64,000 bases of DNA, taken from Pantoea sp. At-9b. Lineage in GTDB: Bacteria; Pseudomonadota; Gammaproteobacteria; Enterobacterales; Enterobacteriaceae. Location of the stretch: NCBI RefSeq assembly GCF_000175935.2, contig NC_014837.1:3968001-4032000 (forward strand). The letters run 5' to 3'. The translations under genes were made by a program, and so were the position numbers. The notes under the pieces are model-generated. The model was not told the DNA's origin and did no database searches. It was given only the letters and a program-made list of their open reading frames with translations. Positions 52,225 through 61,668 of this stretch are shown one piece after another. Position 1 is the stretch's first letter; the number at the start of each line of letters is the position of its first letter.

Positions 52225-53490
52225 TTATCCGGTCGTAAGCGCTGCTTCCCTGACCAGTCTCGGTGTAATGAAGATCACCAACTCCTTTTTCTTGTGCTCA
52301 TCCGTTTGATGGCGAAAAAGATTTCCCACCACCGGGAGTTTCCCCAGCCAGGGCACACGATTTTCGTTTTGCGCTCGCTGCTGCTGAAAAATCCCGCCCA
52401 GCGCCAGGGTTTCACCATCCCGCAGCGTGACCTGGGTGTCGATTTCCTGTTTATCAATACTTAAGGTTTGATGCTCACCCGTGTTAATACTGCGGCCCGG
52501 CATATTCTGGCTCAAGCGTAGTTTTAACTGAATACGGCCATTGCCCAGCACCACGGGCGTCACCTCCATACCCAGTACTGCTTCCTTAAATTCGATCGCC
52601 GTCGCGCCGCTGTTACCGGATTTCACTTCATAGGGAATTTCCGTTCCCTGTTTAATGGTGGCGGTTTGCTGATGTGAGGTAAAAAGCCGTGGGCTGGCGA
52701 TGATGTCAATCTGGCTCTCCTGCTCCAGCGCGCTCAACTCAAGATTGAGCAGATCTCCCCCTATGTGTCCCAGCGTTACCCCCATGCGGAATGCCGGATT
52801 ACTCACCGCCAGCGGGATCGCCAGTTGAGGATTGCGCAGGGTTTGCATCACCTCTTCCGCCGGAGAAAGTCCCCAATTCACCCCCAGCTCGCGCAAATGT
52901 TCCTCGCTGATGGTCACGATATGGGCGGACAACTCAACCTGCTCCAGCGGCAGATCCAATGCGTTAAGCCAGCGAACTGTTTCCTGCAACGCCCGAGGGG
53001 TATCGCGCAACAGCAAACTGTTAGTACGGCTATCCACGGTGACGCTACCGCGTGGCGTCATCAGCGAACGCTCCGCTTGCAAACTGCGCGCGGCATCACC
53101 GGCATTGGCGTAATGAAAGGTTACCGTCTGCTGAGTCAGCGCGATCTGCTGCTGCTGTTCTTCGCGCTCTGCCTGTATTTTTTGTGCCTGCCATTGCTGC
53201 CAGCTTTCGGGATAAATCAGTAACACCCCCTCTTCCTGCACCACACTCAGCCGCGCCAGCCGGGCAACCAGCGCCAGCGCGCGTTGCCACTCGATATCCT
53301 CCAGCCGCAGGGAAAGCCGACCTTCAACCCCCGGGGCAATCAACAGGTTGGTTTGTTGGTAATCTGCCAGTGCCTGCAAGATGTTTTCCACCGGTGTATC
53401 GTCGAAGACCAGACTCAGTCGCTGCTCACTGGCGTGCAGTGGTGCGCTCAGGCCCAGAAATAGCAGCAGCCATACCTTCATCCGTGGCAT
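52225..53490 (-). CDS. hofQ: Secretin HofQ (DNA uptake/pilus type)
   Basis: A 421-residue outer-membrane secretin: signal peptide (about 1-20), secretin/STN domain (about 25-75, VFDDTPVENILQALADYQQT), an N1-type domain and the C-terminal secretin core ending KKELVIFITPRLV. It would form the outer-membrane pore for a type IV pilus-like DNA-uptake machine; in E. coli it supports use of DNA as a nutrient. The start at 53490 follows GGAGG by five bases and lies inside hofP. Confidence 0.94.
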   Translation of the reverse strand: MPRMKVWLLLFLGLSAPLHASEQRLSLVFDDTPVENILQALADYQQTNLLIAPGVEGRLSLRLEDIEWQRALALVARLARLSVVQEEGVLLIYPESWQQWQAQKIQAEREEQQQQIALTQQTVTFHYANAGDAARSLQAERSLMTPRGSVTVDSRTNSLLLRDTPRALQETVRWLNALDLPLEQVELSAHIVTISEEHLRELGVNWGLSPAEEVMQTLRNPQLAIPLAVSNPAFRMGVTLGHIGGDLLNLELSALEQESQIDIIASPRLFTSHQQTATIKQGTEIPYEVKSGNSGATAIEFKEAVLGMEVTPVVLGNGRIQLKLRLSQNMPGRSINTGEHQTLSIDKQEIDTQVTLRDGETLALGGIFQQQRAQNENRVPWLGKLPVVGNLFRHQTDEHKKKELVIFITPRLVREAALTTG

Positions 53491-53815
53491 AAAAACCTCC
53501 TTTTATACGAAATTGCATCTGCTGCGGTGAACAGCCTTGCTCCACATGCAACAGTAACGAACGGGCTGTCAGTTGTTGTACACGCCAGGGCAGCTGTGGC
53601 AATTGCATGTGTTCCATCAGCCTGACGTTTTTTCCCTGCGGTGAACGGAGCCAAGCAACATAGTGATCAGGCACACCGACAATGCCTTGCAACCGCCATC
53701 CCTGCGGAGGGGCTGGCGCGGTCTGACAGAGTGCAGGAGCCACGGGCTGGAAAGGGTCGCGCGCCAGCACCATCGTGCTACACAGCAGGAGACACAGGAG
53801 CGTGCTACTCCTCAT
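53426..53815 (-). CDS. hofP: HofP, pilus-assembly-like periplasmic protein
   Basis: A 129-residue protein with an N-terminal signal-like segment (1-18) followed by RDPFQP, the PilP-family hallmark. It would link the inner-membrane HofNO complex to the HofQ secretin. The last 65 bases overlap the start of hofQ in another frame. A GTG three bases upstream is an alternative start. Confidence 0.88.
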   Translation of the reverse strand: MRSSTLLCLLLCSTMVLARDPFQPVAPALCQTAPAPPQGWRLQGIVGVPDHYVAWLRSPQGKNVRLMEHMQLPQLPWRVQQLTARSLLLHVEQGCSPQQMQFRIKGGFYATDEGMAAAISGPERTTARQ

Positions 53816-54299
53816 CACGGTTCTCCAGCCACAGCTGCGTCATCAGCGTGCCCTGCTCCGCCTGAAGCTGAAAGCGTTCCGGCACCGGTAACGCCGTATG
53901 CGCCAACTCAGCAAACAGCGGCGTGAATTGCTGCCAGTTCAGTTTAAGTACAATGTGCTGCGGTTGGCTTTCCGGCTGCCAGGCGTCCAGTTGGGTTCCC
54001 CGTTCCGCCAGCAGGCTTTCAAGTAACAGACGCGGTTGGGGGGAAGCAGTGGGTTGTTGTAATGCGTTAATTTCAGACAGCAAACCAGCAATCGATGGGC
54101 GCAACGCAAGTTGTTGCTGCCGCTGTTTTTCCAGCTGTGCCTGTTGCCGGAGTTGGTGTTCCTGCCGTGCATTGGCCTGCTGCTGCGGTAACAACACCAC
54201 CAGCCAGGCCAGCGCCAACACCAGCAGTGCCAGCCCCAGTAATAAAGCAACGCGCAAGGGTAGCGCCAGGTGCATCCAGCGCTGTAGTGCTTCATTCAC
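53805..54299 (-). CDS. hofO: HofO, PilO-like inner-membrane protein
   Basis: A 164-residue protein with one N-terminal membrane segment (about 15-37), then a Gln-rich coiled coil and a periplasmic domain, the layout of PilO. It starts with GTG at 54299, six bases after GGAGG and overlapping hofN. Sequence similarity to E. coli HofO is low; position, size and topology support the call. Confidence 0.85.
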   Translation of the reverse strand: MNEALQRWMHLALPLRVALLLGLALLVLALAWLVVLLPQQQANARQEHQLRQQAQLEKQRQQQLALRPSIAGLLSEINALQQPTASPQPRLLLESLLAERGTQLDAWQPESQPQHIVLKLNWQQFTPLFAELAHTALPVPERFQLQAEQGTLMTQLWLENRDEE

Positions 54300-54834
54300 C
54301 GTTCACCTCCGTCACCTGAGCACGCAACGTAAAGCTATAGTGCCCCTCTGGCTGGCGCTGTACGTTGCCCTGGCGAATCACCGGAAACAGCGATTGCTTC
54401 GCCAGCAGGCGACGAAAATCGCTAATCTCAGCCATCCCCGACGCCAGGCCTTCCAGCACCAGTTGCCCCTGCCTGCGTTCCACACGGCTTAGCCACAGCC
54501 CTGCTGGCATCAACTTGGGAAGTTGCTGCCAGAACTGTTGCCAGGCGAGATGCTGCAATTGGCGCATTTGTTGCCGGCGTTGCGTTTGCACTAACGCATC
54601 ACGTTGCAGCAACAACCTCTGCTGCTCAATCAATTGCTGATCCAGCTCGCCAATGCGCTGTGTCAGTTGTCGTTGTTCAGCCTGCTGTTGCTGATCGACG
54701 AGATAGCCGCGCCAACCGCACAACAGTAAAATCAGCAAGCAGAGGCCTGCGCAGCTCACCAGCAGCATCAGATGCTGTTGTCTCTGACGCTGCCAGCGCT
54801 GAAGCCGCCAGGGAAGCAAATTAACCGTCAACAT
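54292..54834 (-). CDS. hofN: HofN, PilN-like inner-membrane protein
   Basis: A 180-residue protein beginning MLTVNLLPWRLQRWQRQRQQ; the NLLPWR motif is the PilN signature that binds PilM/HofM. One membrane segment (about 20-42) is followed by a Gln-rich coiled coil. Start 54834 overlaps the hofM stop (ATGA). The longer frame to 55128 lies inside hofM and was rejected. Confidence 0.88.
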   Translation of the reverse strand: MLTVNLLPWRLQRWQRQRQQHLMLLVSCAGLCLLILLLCGWRGYLVDQQQQAEQRQLTQRIGELDQQLIEQQRLLLQRDALVQTQRRQQMRQLQHLAWQQFWQQLPKLMPAGLWLSRVERRQGQLVLEGLASGMAEISDFRRLLAKQSLFPVIRQGNVQRQPEGHYSFTLRAQVTEVNGE

Positions 54835-55631
54835 CAGGCATCCTCCGGGCGCAATGCCAGGCCAAGCGCCAGGGCAAAGTCGCCCTCGTGATCGGGCAAT
54901 GGCAGCTGTAAATAGTGCAGCAATGAAAAGGGGCGTACAGCGGTGAATCCGGTCATCGGTGTGGTACTGAGCGCCGACACCATCCCCGGAAATGTCGCCT
55001 GCACTTGCGCCAGCGAAAGGGGCTCGCAACATGCTCCTGAGGTGGGTGTCTCCCCCGCCAGATACCACAGCCAGTGATCGCTCAACGGATGAATCAACAA
55101 TTGCTGAGGGCGTAATGGCAAACGCCATGCAACCTGCGCCAGTGCGAGGCTGCTCAATTCAAATACATCAGGTTGCAAACCAGCCTGTTGCAAGGGTTCG
55201 AGCCACTGTGCAATCACTTCACGCCGTGCCGCGGTGATGCATAGCTGGGTTGATGCGGAGGATGCACGATAATCCAGCGCCAGCGATGCTGGCTCGACCG
55301 GAAACAGGCGTTGTGACGACGCCTGAACATAGCGATTGAGTGCCGGTTCACGCAGCGTGACATCCGGTAACGCTAACGTGCGTTGCAGCACCAGTTGCGG
55401 TGGCAAGCCGACACGCAATGAATAGCGGCTCGGTAGCTGACATCGCCACTGGCGTAGCGCCGCCAATAGCGCGGCTGACGACTGTAGCACACCGTTTTTT
55501 AACGTCTCTTCTGGCAGCGCCTGCTGCTGCCAATGCCTGAGTTGCCAGCCTTGACGTCGACGCTGAATCGCCAGCGTACATAATTTCCCGTTCTGAATAT
55601 CCAGGCCAATTTGCCAGCGCTGAAAAGTCAT
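54834..55631 (-). CDS. hofM: HofM, PilM-like actin-fold protein
   Basis: A 265-residue cytoplasmic protein (E. coli 259) beginning MTFQRWQIGLDIQNGKLCTL, with the IGLDIQ start of the PilM/FtsA ATPase fold. It would recruit HofN to build the HofMNOP inner-membrane platform. First gene of hofMNOPQ, divergent from mrcA. An ERIC-like element lies about 30 bp upstream. Confidence 0.9.
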   Translation of the reverse strand: MTFQRWQIGLDIQNGKLCTLAIQRRRQGWQLRHWQQQALPEETLKNGVLQSSAALLAALRQWRCQLPSRYSLRVGLPPQLVLQRTLALPDVTLREPALNRYVQASSQRLFPVEPASLALDYRASSASTQLCITAARREVIAQWLEPLQQAGLQPDVFELSSLALAQVAWRLPLRPQQLLIHPLSDHWLWYLAGETPTSGACCEPLSLAQVQATFPGMVSALSTTPMTGFTAVRPFSLLHYLQLPLPDHEGDFALALGLALRPEDA

Positions 55632-55659
55632 ACGCACGATCTCCTTATCGTAAGAGGTA

Positions 55660-55783
55660 AATACCCGAAATATCTCGTGTCGCTGCCGGGTTGCTCCTGC
55701 ATAAACTCCCGGGTTAGCCGCCAGGGACCTGCGCGTCTGTCCCAAAAGTCGTCCCGCAGGGGACTTGAAGTATGCCGGGTATA
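55660..55783. repeat. ERIC-like element between hofM and mrcA
   Basis: About 124 bp with inverted ends (ATACCCG at 55661, CGGGTAT near 55782). On the minus strand the left end, TATACCCGGCATACTTCAAG, matches the ERIC terminus with one mismatch; the right end (CACGAGATATTTCGGGTAT) matches the other terminus at about 15 of 19 positions, from my recollection of the consensus. Length fits ERIC (about 127 bp). It sits in the shared promoter region of hofM and mrcA. Confidence 0.75.
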
Positions 55784-55862
55784 TCAAAGCGTCAGGCTTG
55801 CCTTTATACTACCGCGCGATTGTTTATAAACTGCCCAAACGACAACAGATGGGAAATCTCAG

Positions 55863-58412
55863 GTGAAGTTCGTAAAGTATTTATTAATCCTTGCAGTGTG
55901 TTGCATCTTGCTGGGAGCCGGCTCGATTTATGGTTTGTACAAATACATAGAGCCGCAGTTGCCCGACGTAAACACATTGAAAGATGTGCGCCTGCAAACC
56001 CCAATGCAGGTTTACAGTGCGGATGGCGAGCTTATCGCCCAGTACGGTGAGAAACGCCGTGTGCCGCTCACCCTGCAACAAATGCCGCCTGAGCTGATCA
56101 AAGCGTTTATTGCCACCGAAGATAGCCGTTTTTACGAGCATCATGGTGTTGATCCGGTAGGTATTTTCCGTGCTGCCAGCGTTGCGCTGGTATCCGGCCA
56201 TGCCTCCCAGGGTGCGAGTACTATTACCCAGCAGCTCGCTCGTAACTTCTTCCTCAGTCCAGAACGCACGCTGATGCGTAAGATTAAGGAAGCGTTCCTG
56301 GCGATTCGTATTGAACAGCTGCTGAGCAAAGATGAGATTCTGGAGCTGTACCTCAATAAAATTTACCTCGGCTACCGCGCCTACGGCGTCGGTGCGGCCG
56401 CACAGGTCTATTTTGGCAAGTCGGTCGATCAGCTGTCGCTGAGTGAGATGGCGATGATTGCGGGTCTGCCAAAAGCGCCGTCCACCTTCAACCCCCTTTA
56501 CTCACACCAGCGCGCGCTGGCGCGTCGTAATGTGGTGCTGTCGCGGATGCTGGACCAGAACTACATCACCCAGCAGCAGTACGACGACGCCCGTAACACT
56601 CCGTTGGCCGCCAGCTATCACGGCCCGGAAATCGCCTTTGCTGCACCGTATCTGAGTGAGATGGTGCGCCAGGAGATGGTGAAACGTTACGGCGACAGTG
56701 CCTACGAGGATGGTTACAAGGTATACACCACCGTGACCCGCCGTTTGCAGGAAGCGGCACAGCAGGCAGTGCGTAACAACGTGATGGCGTATGACATGCG
56801 TCACGGTTATCGTGGCCCGACTAACGTGTTATGGAAAGTGGGTGAAGCCAGCTGGGATAAAACCCGCATCCAGAACGCGCTGAAAGATCTGCCGCTGTAC
56901 GGCCCGCTGAATCCGGCGGTCGTTACCAACGTGAGCAACGACGAAGCCACAGCGATGCTGAAAGATGGCAGCAGCGTGTCACTGACGATGGCGGGTGTAC
57001 GCTGGGCGCGTGCCTACAAATCCGACATGCTGCAAGGCCCTGCGCCACGGAGCGTGTCGCAGGTGCTGCAAACCGGACAGCAGATTTGGGTACGCAAAGT
57101 CGACAACGATTGGTGGCTGGGCCAGGTGCCGGTCGTCAACTCTGCCCTGGTGTCACTCAATCCTGAAGACGGTGCGGTACGTGCGTTGGTGGGTGGTTTT
57201 GACTTCAACCAGAGCATGTTTAACCGCGCAACTCAGGCGCTGCGTCAGGTCGGTTCCAATATTAAACCGTTCCTCTATACCGCAGCGATGGACCGTGGCC
57301 TGACACTGGCCTCGATCCTCAACGATGTGCCGATTTCACGTTGGGATGCGGGTGCCGGTGCTGACTGGCGACCGAAAAACTCACCACCTACCTATGACGG
57401 CCCAATTCGTCTGCGTCAGGGCTTAGGCCAGTCGAAAAACGTGGTGATGGTCCGCGCCATGCGCGCGATGGGTGTTGATTACGCGGCGCAGTATCTGCAA
57501 CGTTTCGGCTTCCCGGCGCAAAACATTGTGCATACCGAATCACTGGCGCTGGGTGCGGCATCGTTCACCCCCATGCAGGTGGCGCGTGGCTACTCGGTGA
57601 TGGCGAACGGCGGCTTCCTGATTGATCCCTATTTCATCACCAAAATTGTCAATGAACAGGGCACCACGGTGTTTGAAGCCAAACCGAAAATCGCCTGTCC
57701 GCAGTGCAATTTGCCGGTGATTTACGGTGATACGCAGAAATCCCTCGCGCTGAATGAAGAGAGCGTTGAAAACGTGGCGGTGTCCAATCAGGCGCAAAAC
57801 CAGACGGTGCCGCAGCCGGAGCTGGAGCAAGTGCCAGCCCAGCCGCAACCCGCAGGCGAGCAGCAGTACGCGCCGCATGTGATCAATACACCGCTGTCGT
57901 TCCTGATTAAAAGCGCGCTGAACACCAATATCTTTGGTGAACCGGGCTGGATGGGGACAGGCTGGCGCGCCAGCCGTGACCTGAAACGTAACGACATCGG
58001 TGGCAAAACCGGTACGACGAACAGCTCGAAAGATGCCTGGTTCTCCGGTTATGGCCCTGGCGTCGTGACCTCCGTGTGGATCGGCTTTGATGATTCACGC
58101 GCGCTGGGTCGCACCACGGTTTCTGGTGCCATTCCGGATCAGATTTCTGGCTATGAAGGCGGTGCGAAGAGCGCACAACCCGCGTGGGATGCGTATATGA
58201 AAATCGCACTGGATGGTGTGCCGGATCAGCCACTGACACCACCAGATGGCGTGGTGACAGTGACCATTGATCGCAGTACCGGCAAGTTGGCGAATGGCGG
58301 CGGTAATTCGCGTCAGGAGTATTTCATCAACGGCACACAGCCGACGGAATACTCGGTGCATGACGTCGGCACCACCATCATGGACAACGGACAAAGCCAC
58401 GAATTGTTCTGA
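55863..58412 (+). CDS. mrcA: Penicillin-binding protein 1A
   Basis: An 849-residue bifunctional peptidoglycan synthase (E. coli 850) with an N-terminal membrane anchor (about 5-25), glycosyltransferase domain (catalytic Glu86 in ATEDSRFYEHHG) and C-terminal transpeptidase domain (Ser465 in GSNIKP, later KTGTTN). PBP1A polymerises and cross-links peptidoglycan, activated by outer-membrane LpoA. It starts with GTG at 55863, as in E. coli. A strong terminator follows. Confidence 0.97.
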   Translation: MKFVKYLLILAVCCILLGAGSIYGLYKYIEPQLPDVNTLKDVRLQTPMQVYSADGELIAQYGEKRRVPLTLQQMPPELIKAFIATEDSRFYEHHGVDPVGIFRAASVALVSGHASQGASTITQQLARNFFLSPERTLMRKIKEAFLAIRIEQLLSKDEILELYLNKIYLGYRAYGVGAAAQVYFGKSVDQLSLSEMAMIAGLPKAPSTFNPLYSHQRALARRNVVLSRMLDQNYITQQQYDDARNTPLAASYHGPEIAFAAPYLSEMVRQEMVKRYGDSAYEDGYKVYTTVTRRLQEAAQQAVRNNVMAYDMRHGYRGPTNVLWKVGEASWDKTRIQNALKDLPLYGPLNPAVVTNVSNDEATAMLKDGSSVSLTMAGVRWARAYKSDMLQGPAPRSVSQVLQTGQQIWVRKVDNDWWLGQVPVVNSALVSLNPEDGAVRALVGGFDFNQSMFNRATQALRQVGSNIKPFLYTAAMDRGLTLASILNDVPISRWDAGAGADWRPKNSPPTYDGPIRLRQGLGQSKNVVMVRAMRAMGVDYAAQYLQRFGFPAQNIVHTESLALGAASFTPMQVARGYSVMANGGFLIDPYFITKIVNEQGTTVFEAKPKIACPQCNLPVIYGDTQKSLALNEESVENVAVSNQAQNQTVPQPELEQVPAQPQPAGEQQYAPHVINTPLSFLIKSALNTNIFGEPGWMGTGWRASRDLKRNDIGGKTGTTNSSKDAWFSGYGPGVVTSVWIGFDDSRALGRTTVSGAIPDQISGYEGGAKSAQPAWDAYMKIALDGVPDQPLTPPDGVVTVTIDRSTGKLANGGGNSRQEYFINGTQPTEYSVHDVGTTIMDNGQSHELF

Positions 58413-58414
58413 TC

Positions 58415-58446
58415 AAAAAAGCCGGCACAGGTTGCCGGCTTTTTTA
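58415..58446 (+). terminator. mrcA terminator
   Basis: A 7-8 bp stem GCCGGCA / TTGCCGGC is followed by seven T residues, and preceded by six A residues, so it could also work on the opposite strand. It lies right after mrcA. Confidence 0.95.
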
Positions 58447-58464
58447 TGGACATCGAATAAAACT

Positions 58465-58488
58465 GGCGCGATAAATCGCGCCGCTACA
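58465..58488. repeat. Single unit of the REPIN-like repeat (copy D)
   Basis: One reverse unit (GGCGCGATAAATCGCGCCGC then TACA) lies between convergent mrcA and nudE. It has no partner unit, so it is either a remnant of a pair or an independent singlet. Confidence 0.88.
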
Positions 58489-58501
58489 GATGACACCTTC
58501 A

Positions 58502-59068
58502 TCAATAGGTCAGACGTCCCTGCTTCACCAGCCACTCGCGCACCAGAAACAGCGCGCTGACGTTGCGGGCTTCACGAAAATCGGGTTCATCAAGTAACGC
58601 CAGCAGATTGTTCAACGGCCAACGGCGTACAATCAGCGGCTCCGGCTCGTCGCCTTCCAGCTTCTCTTCATACAACCCTTCCGCCACCACGATATTCATC
58701 TTGCTGGAGAAATAAGAGGGAGCCATCGTCAGCTTACCAAGCGCTTCCAGTTTCGTGGCACCGAAACCCGCTTCTTCCTTTAGCTCACGGTCCGCCGCTT
58801 CAAACGCGTTTTCTCCGGGATCGATTAATCCCTTGGGGAAGCCCAGTTCATAGCTTTCCAACCCGACGGCATATTCCTGAATCAGAATCACATCATCACC
58901 AAGAATGGGTACAATCATTACCGCTTCACGTTCGGACGGTTTCATACGTTCATAAACCCGCTTCGCACCATTACTGAAAGCGAGATCGACAGCTTCAATA
59001 GTAAATAACCGGGAACGAGCCACCGTCTCGATGTTGAGGATGTCAGGTTTTTTCTGTGGAGTTTTCAT
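58502..59068 (-). CDS. nudE: Nudix hydrolase NudE
   Basis: A 188-residue Nudix protein with a full box GLIDPGENAFEAADRELKEE followed by AGFG (GX5EX7REUXEEXGU). NudE cleaves ADP-ribose, Ap3A and NADH. It is convergent with mrcA and divergent from igaA across a 405 bp gap. Confidence 0.96.
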   Translation of the reverse strand: MKTPQKKPDILNIETVARSRLFTIEAVDLAFSNGAKRVYERMKPSEREAVMIVPILGDDVILIQEYAVGLESYELGFPKGLIDPGENAFEAADRELKEEAGFGATKLEALGKLTMAPSYFSSKMNIVVAEGLYEEKLEGDEPEPLIVRRWPLNNLLALLDEPDFREARNVSALFLVREWLVKQGRLTY

Positions 59069-59473
59069 ATCAGCCTCAAACTTTGCACGACCTTGTGATG
59101 CGATAATGCCAGCATCGGCACAGCATACCGAAGCCAGAACAATTGTGCGACAAACAGCACAGGTAAACTATGCTGTCATATATTTGCTAACCGGTACTAA
59201 CAACATATTGTTATTTCTGCATTAAAATTCTCACAATAAGTCAATGATAAGAGGGGAAATTCAGAAAATACCGATATTTAATTGAGTGGAGTCCCGATAA
59301 CATTCCTGTAAGGAATAATCTAATAATTTCTAATTCAATGATTTTGCGCGTTATTTTATCTGACATTTCACTTGTCAGAATGACATCAGCTCGCCAAAAT
59401 TGACCTGTATTGATCATTCATCGGGAGCAGATCGTTAACGTGAAGGCAGTTTTTTGGCTGAACTGAGCAGAGC
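59069..59473. other. nudE-igaA divergent intergenic region, no gene seen
   Basis: This 405 bp AT-rich stretch holds no credible gene. It should contain divergent promoters, and I see none with a strong -35/-10 match. GTG at 59440 opens an eight-codon frame ending just before igaA; it lacks evidence as a leader peptide. Confidence 0.6.
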
Positions 59474-61615
59474 ATGAGCACAATTATCATTATTTTGGCC
59501 ATTGTGATGGCTTGCTCCATGCTCGCGGGCATAGGTTATTGGTACGCTATGCGGCATCGTCCGCCGTTGGCGAAACCTCTGCCGTTCATTAATCCGCCCT
59601 ACCGTAAACTCACCGATGAAGAACGTGTGGCCGTGGAAAGATACATTGCGGCCCTCGGCAAACAGCGCCAGCAACCTGGCACCCGCGCGGGTAAAAAACA
59701 GCAGGAGTCAGAAGGTCTGACGCTGACCGCACAAAGCAATAACGTCTACCCCGTCACCCGCGCCATCACCCGCTATGGTCTATCGACCGATGATCCACAG
59801 AAATGGCGTTATTATCTGGATGCCGTCGAAGTGCATCTGCCGCCGCTGTGGGAACAGTACATTGCCGATGAAAACTACGTCGAACTGATCCGCACGCAAA
59901 CCATGCCGCTGGTCATTTCACTCAATGGTCATTCCCTGGTGAATTACGTGGTGGAGCAGCCCGCGCTCCCGCCGCTGGTGCGGTCCATGTCGACCAACGC
60001 CTCGATTCGCAAAGAAGAGAGCGAAAACGTTGAGTTGCTGCGCGTGCGCAAAGAGACACTTGAAGAATACCGATTGTCACGTCCCGACGGCACCCGCGAA
60101 GCCGCCACCATCTGTTTTGCCTTTTTGTTGTTCTTCCTCAGTCTGGTGGTGCCCGGCAGCATGATGATTTGGATGGCCCTGCTCGCCAGCGCGATGATCG
60201 CCGTCAGCCTGTGGTTCCTGTACCGCTTCCCCGGTGAAAATGGTCTGCGTGAAGTGCACTGCCTGCGCGGCGCACCGAAACGCTGGGGCTTGTTTGGTGA
60301 GTCAAATCAGGAGCAGAGCAACATCTCGCTGGGCATTATCGATTTGGTCTATCCGTCACACTGGCAGCCCTATGTGGCGCACGATTTAGGCCAGGTCACG
60401 GATGTCGATATTTACCTGAACCGCCAGGTGGTCCGTCAGGGACGTTTTTTGTCGTTACAGGATGAGGTGCGTAACTTCCCGGTACAGCGTTGGCGTAAGA
60501 ATCTGGTACTGGCCTGCGGCTCGTTACTGGTGCTGGTGATGCTGGTCAGTTGGATACCCCTCAGCATGCCGATCAAACTCAGCCTTGCCTGGGTCAAAGG
60601 CACCGAAAGCCTGGAAGTGAATAGCGTCGATAAACTCAATGCCATGCCGCTGCATATTGGCGATAGCCTGAAGGTCAGCGGCACCGGTATGTGTTCCGTA
60701 CCCGGTAATTATCAAAGCAATCGCAGCTATGCCTTTATGCCGTTCGACTGCTCCGCCATCTACTGGAATAACGCGACACCGCTGCCACAACCGCAATCCG
60801 ATATTATTGATAAAGCTGCCGCGCTGCTCGACACCACGACACGTCAGCTACATCCTGAAACCAACACCGATCCGAAACTCAATCCACAACTCGCCTCCGC
60901 TATTCAGAAGTCGGGCATGATTCTGCTGGACGATTTCTCCGATCTGGTGCTGAAAACCCAGGATCTGTGCAGCCAGCAGCAGGATTGTGTGCGCCTGAAA
61001 AATGCGCTGGTCAATCTCGGTAATGCGAAAGATTGGGACACCCTGATCCATCGTGCAGATTCCGGCCGCCTGAATGGCATGAACGTGTTATTGCGTCCGG
61101 TCAGCGCCGAAGCACTGGAAAACCTCGTCAACACCGCGACGTCGACCTTCTTCTCGCGTGAAACACGTCGCGCAGCGGAGAACCTGAACAGCCCGCCGCC
61201 GGGCGGTTTTCTCATCATTAGCGATGAAGGCCGCCAGTTGGTCAATCAGCCACAGCCGTCCGTCCCTTTGTTTGATTTAGATGCGCCATCACAATGGCGT
61301 GAACTGCAACATATGTCCGGTATGCTGCTGCATACGCCCTTCACTGCCAGCGGCATCATTACCAGCATCACCACTGACGCCAATGGCACGCGTCATATCG
61401 CACTGCACAATGAACCGGATGCGCTGGCGCAGTGGCGTTATCTCGGCACGGCATTGTTGATGGTGGTATTGGCGGGATGCGCAGTGATTAATGGGCTGTT
61501 GGCGTTACGCCGTGTCCATCGCAATCGCCTGCGAATGGCCGAGATTCAGCAATACTACGACAAATGTTTTAACCACAATCTCAGCACCATGCAGAGCGTG
61601 CGCTCGCTGTTCTGA
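59474..61615 (+). CDS. igaA: IgaA family inner-membrane regulator of the Rcs pathway
   Basis: A 713-residue membrane protein (family about 710) with one N-terminal segment (about 5-25), two in the middle (about 210-250), one near 345-365, a large periplasmic domain, and a last segment near 655-675. IgaA (YrfF) holds the Rcs phosphorelay in check by contacting RcsD, and is essential in Salmonella and E. coli unless Rcs is lost. It is more divergent from E. coli than neighbouring proteins, but order and topology are conserved. Confidence 0.93.
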   Translation: MSTIIIILAIVMACSMLAGIGYWYAMRHRPPLAKPLPFINPPYRKLTDEERVAVERYIAALGKQRQQPGTRAGKKQQESEGLTLTAQSNNVYPVTRAITRYGLSTDDPQKWRYYLDAVEVHLPPLWEQYIADENYVELIRTQTMPLVISLNGHSLVNYVVEQPALPPLVRSMSTNASIRKEESENVELLRVRKETLEEYRLSRPDGTREAATICFAFLLFFLSLVVPGSMMIWMALLASAMIAVSLWFLYRFPGENGLREVHCLRGAPKRWGLFGESNQEQSNISLGIIDLVYPSHWQPYVAHDLGQVTDVDIYLNRQVVRQGRFLSLQDEVRNFPVQRWRKNLVLACGSLLVLVMLVSWIPLSMPIKLSLAWVKGTESLEVNSVDKLNAMPLHIGDSLKVSGTGMCSVPGNYQSNRSYAFMPFDCSAIYWNNATPLPQPQSDIIDKAAALLDTTTRQLHPETNTDPKLNPQLASAIQKSGMILLDDFSDLVLKTQDLCSQQQDCVRLKNALVNLGNAKDWDTLIHRADSGRLNGMNVLLRPVSAEALENLVNTATSTFFSRETRRAAENLNSPPPGGFLIISDEGRQLVNQPQPSVPLFDLDAPSQWRELQHMSGMLLHTPFTASGIITSITTDANGTRHIALHNEPDALAQWRYLGTALLMVVLAGCAVINGLLALRRVHRNRLRMAEIQQYYDKCFNHNLSTMQSVRSLF

Positions 61616-61668
61616 GCCTTTCCCTTCTGTGCTACCCTGTCGCCCTGTTTTCAGGGCGGGGGAAAAAC

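Noticed and set aside
52225..55631. hofMNOPQ as evidence of natural transformation or a novel pilus
   Set aside because: These genes are a conserved, partial set in many Enterobacterales; no pilin, ATPase or prepilin peptidase genes are in this window, so no new system can be claimed.
59440..59466. Short GTG frame (eight codons) just before igaA as a leader peptide
   Set aside because: It has no run of regulatory codons, no terminator/antiterminator pair nearby, and such short frames are expected by chance.
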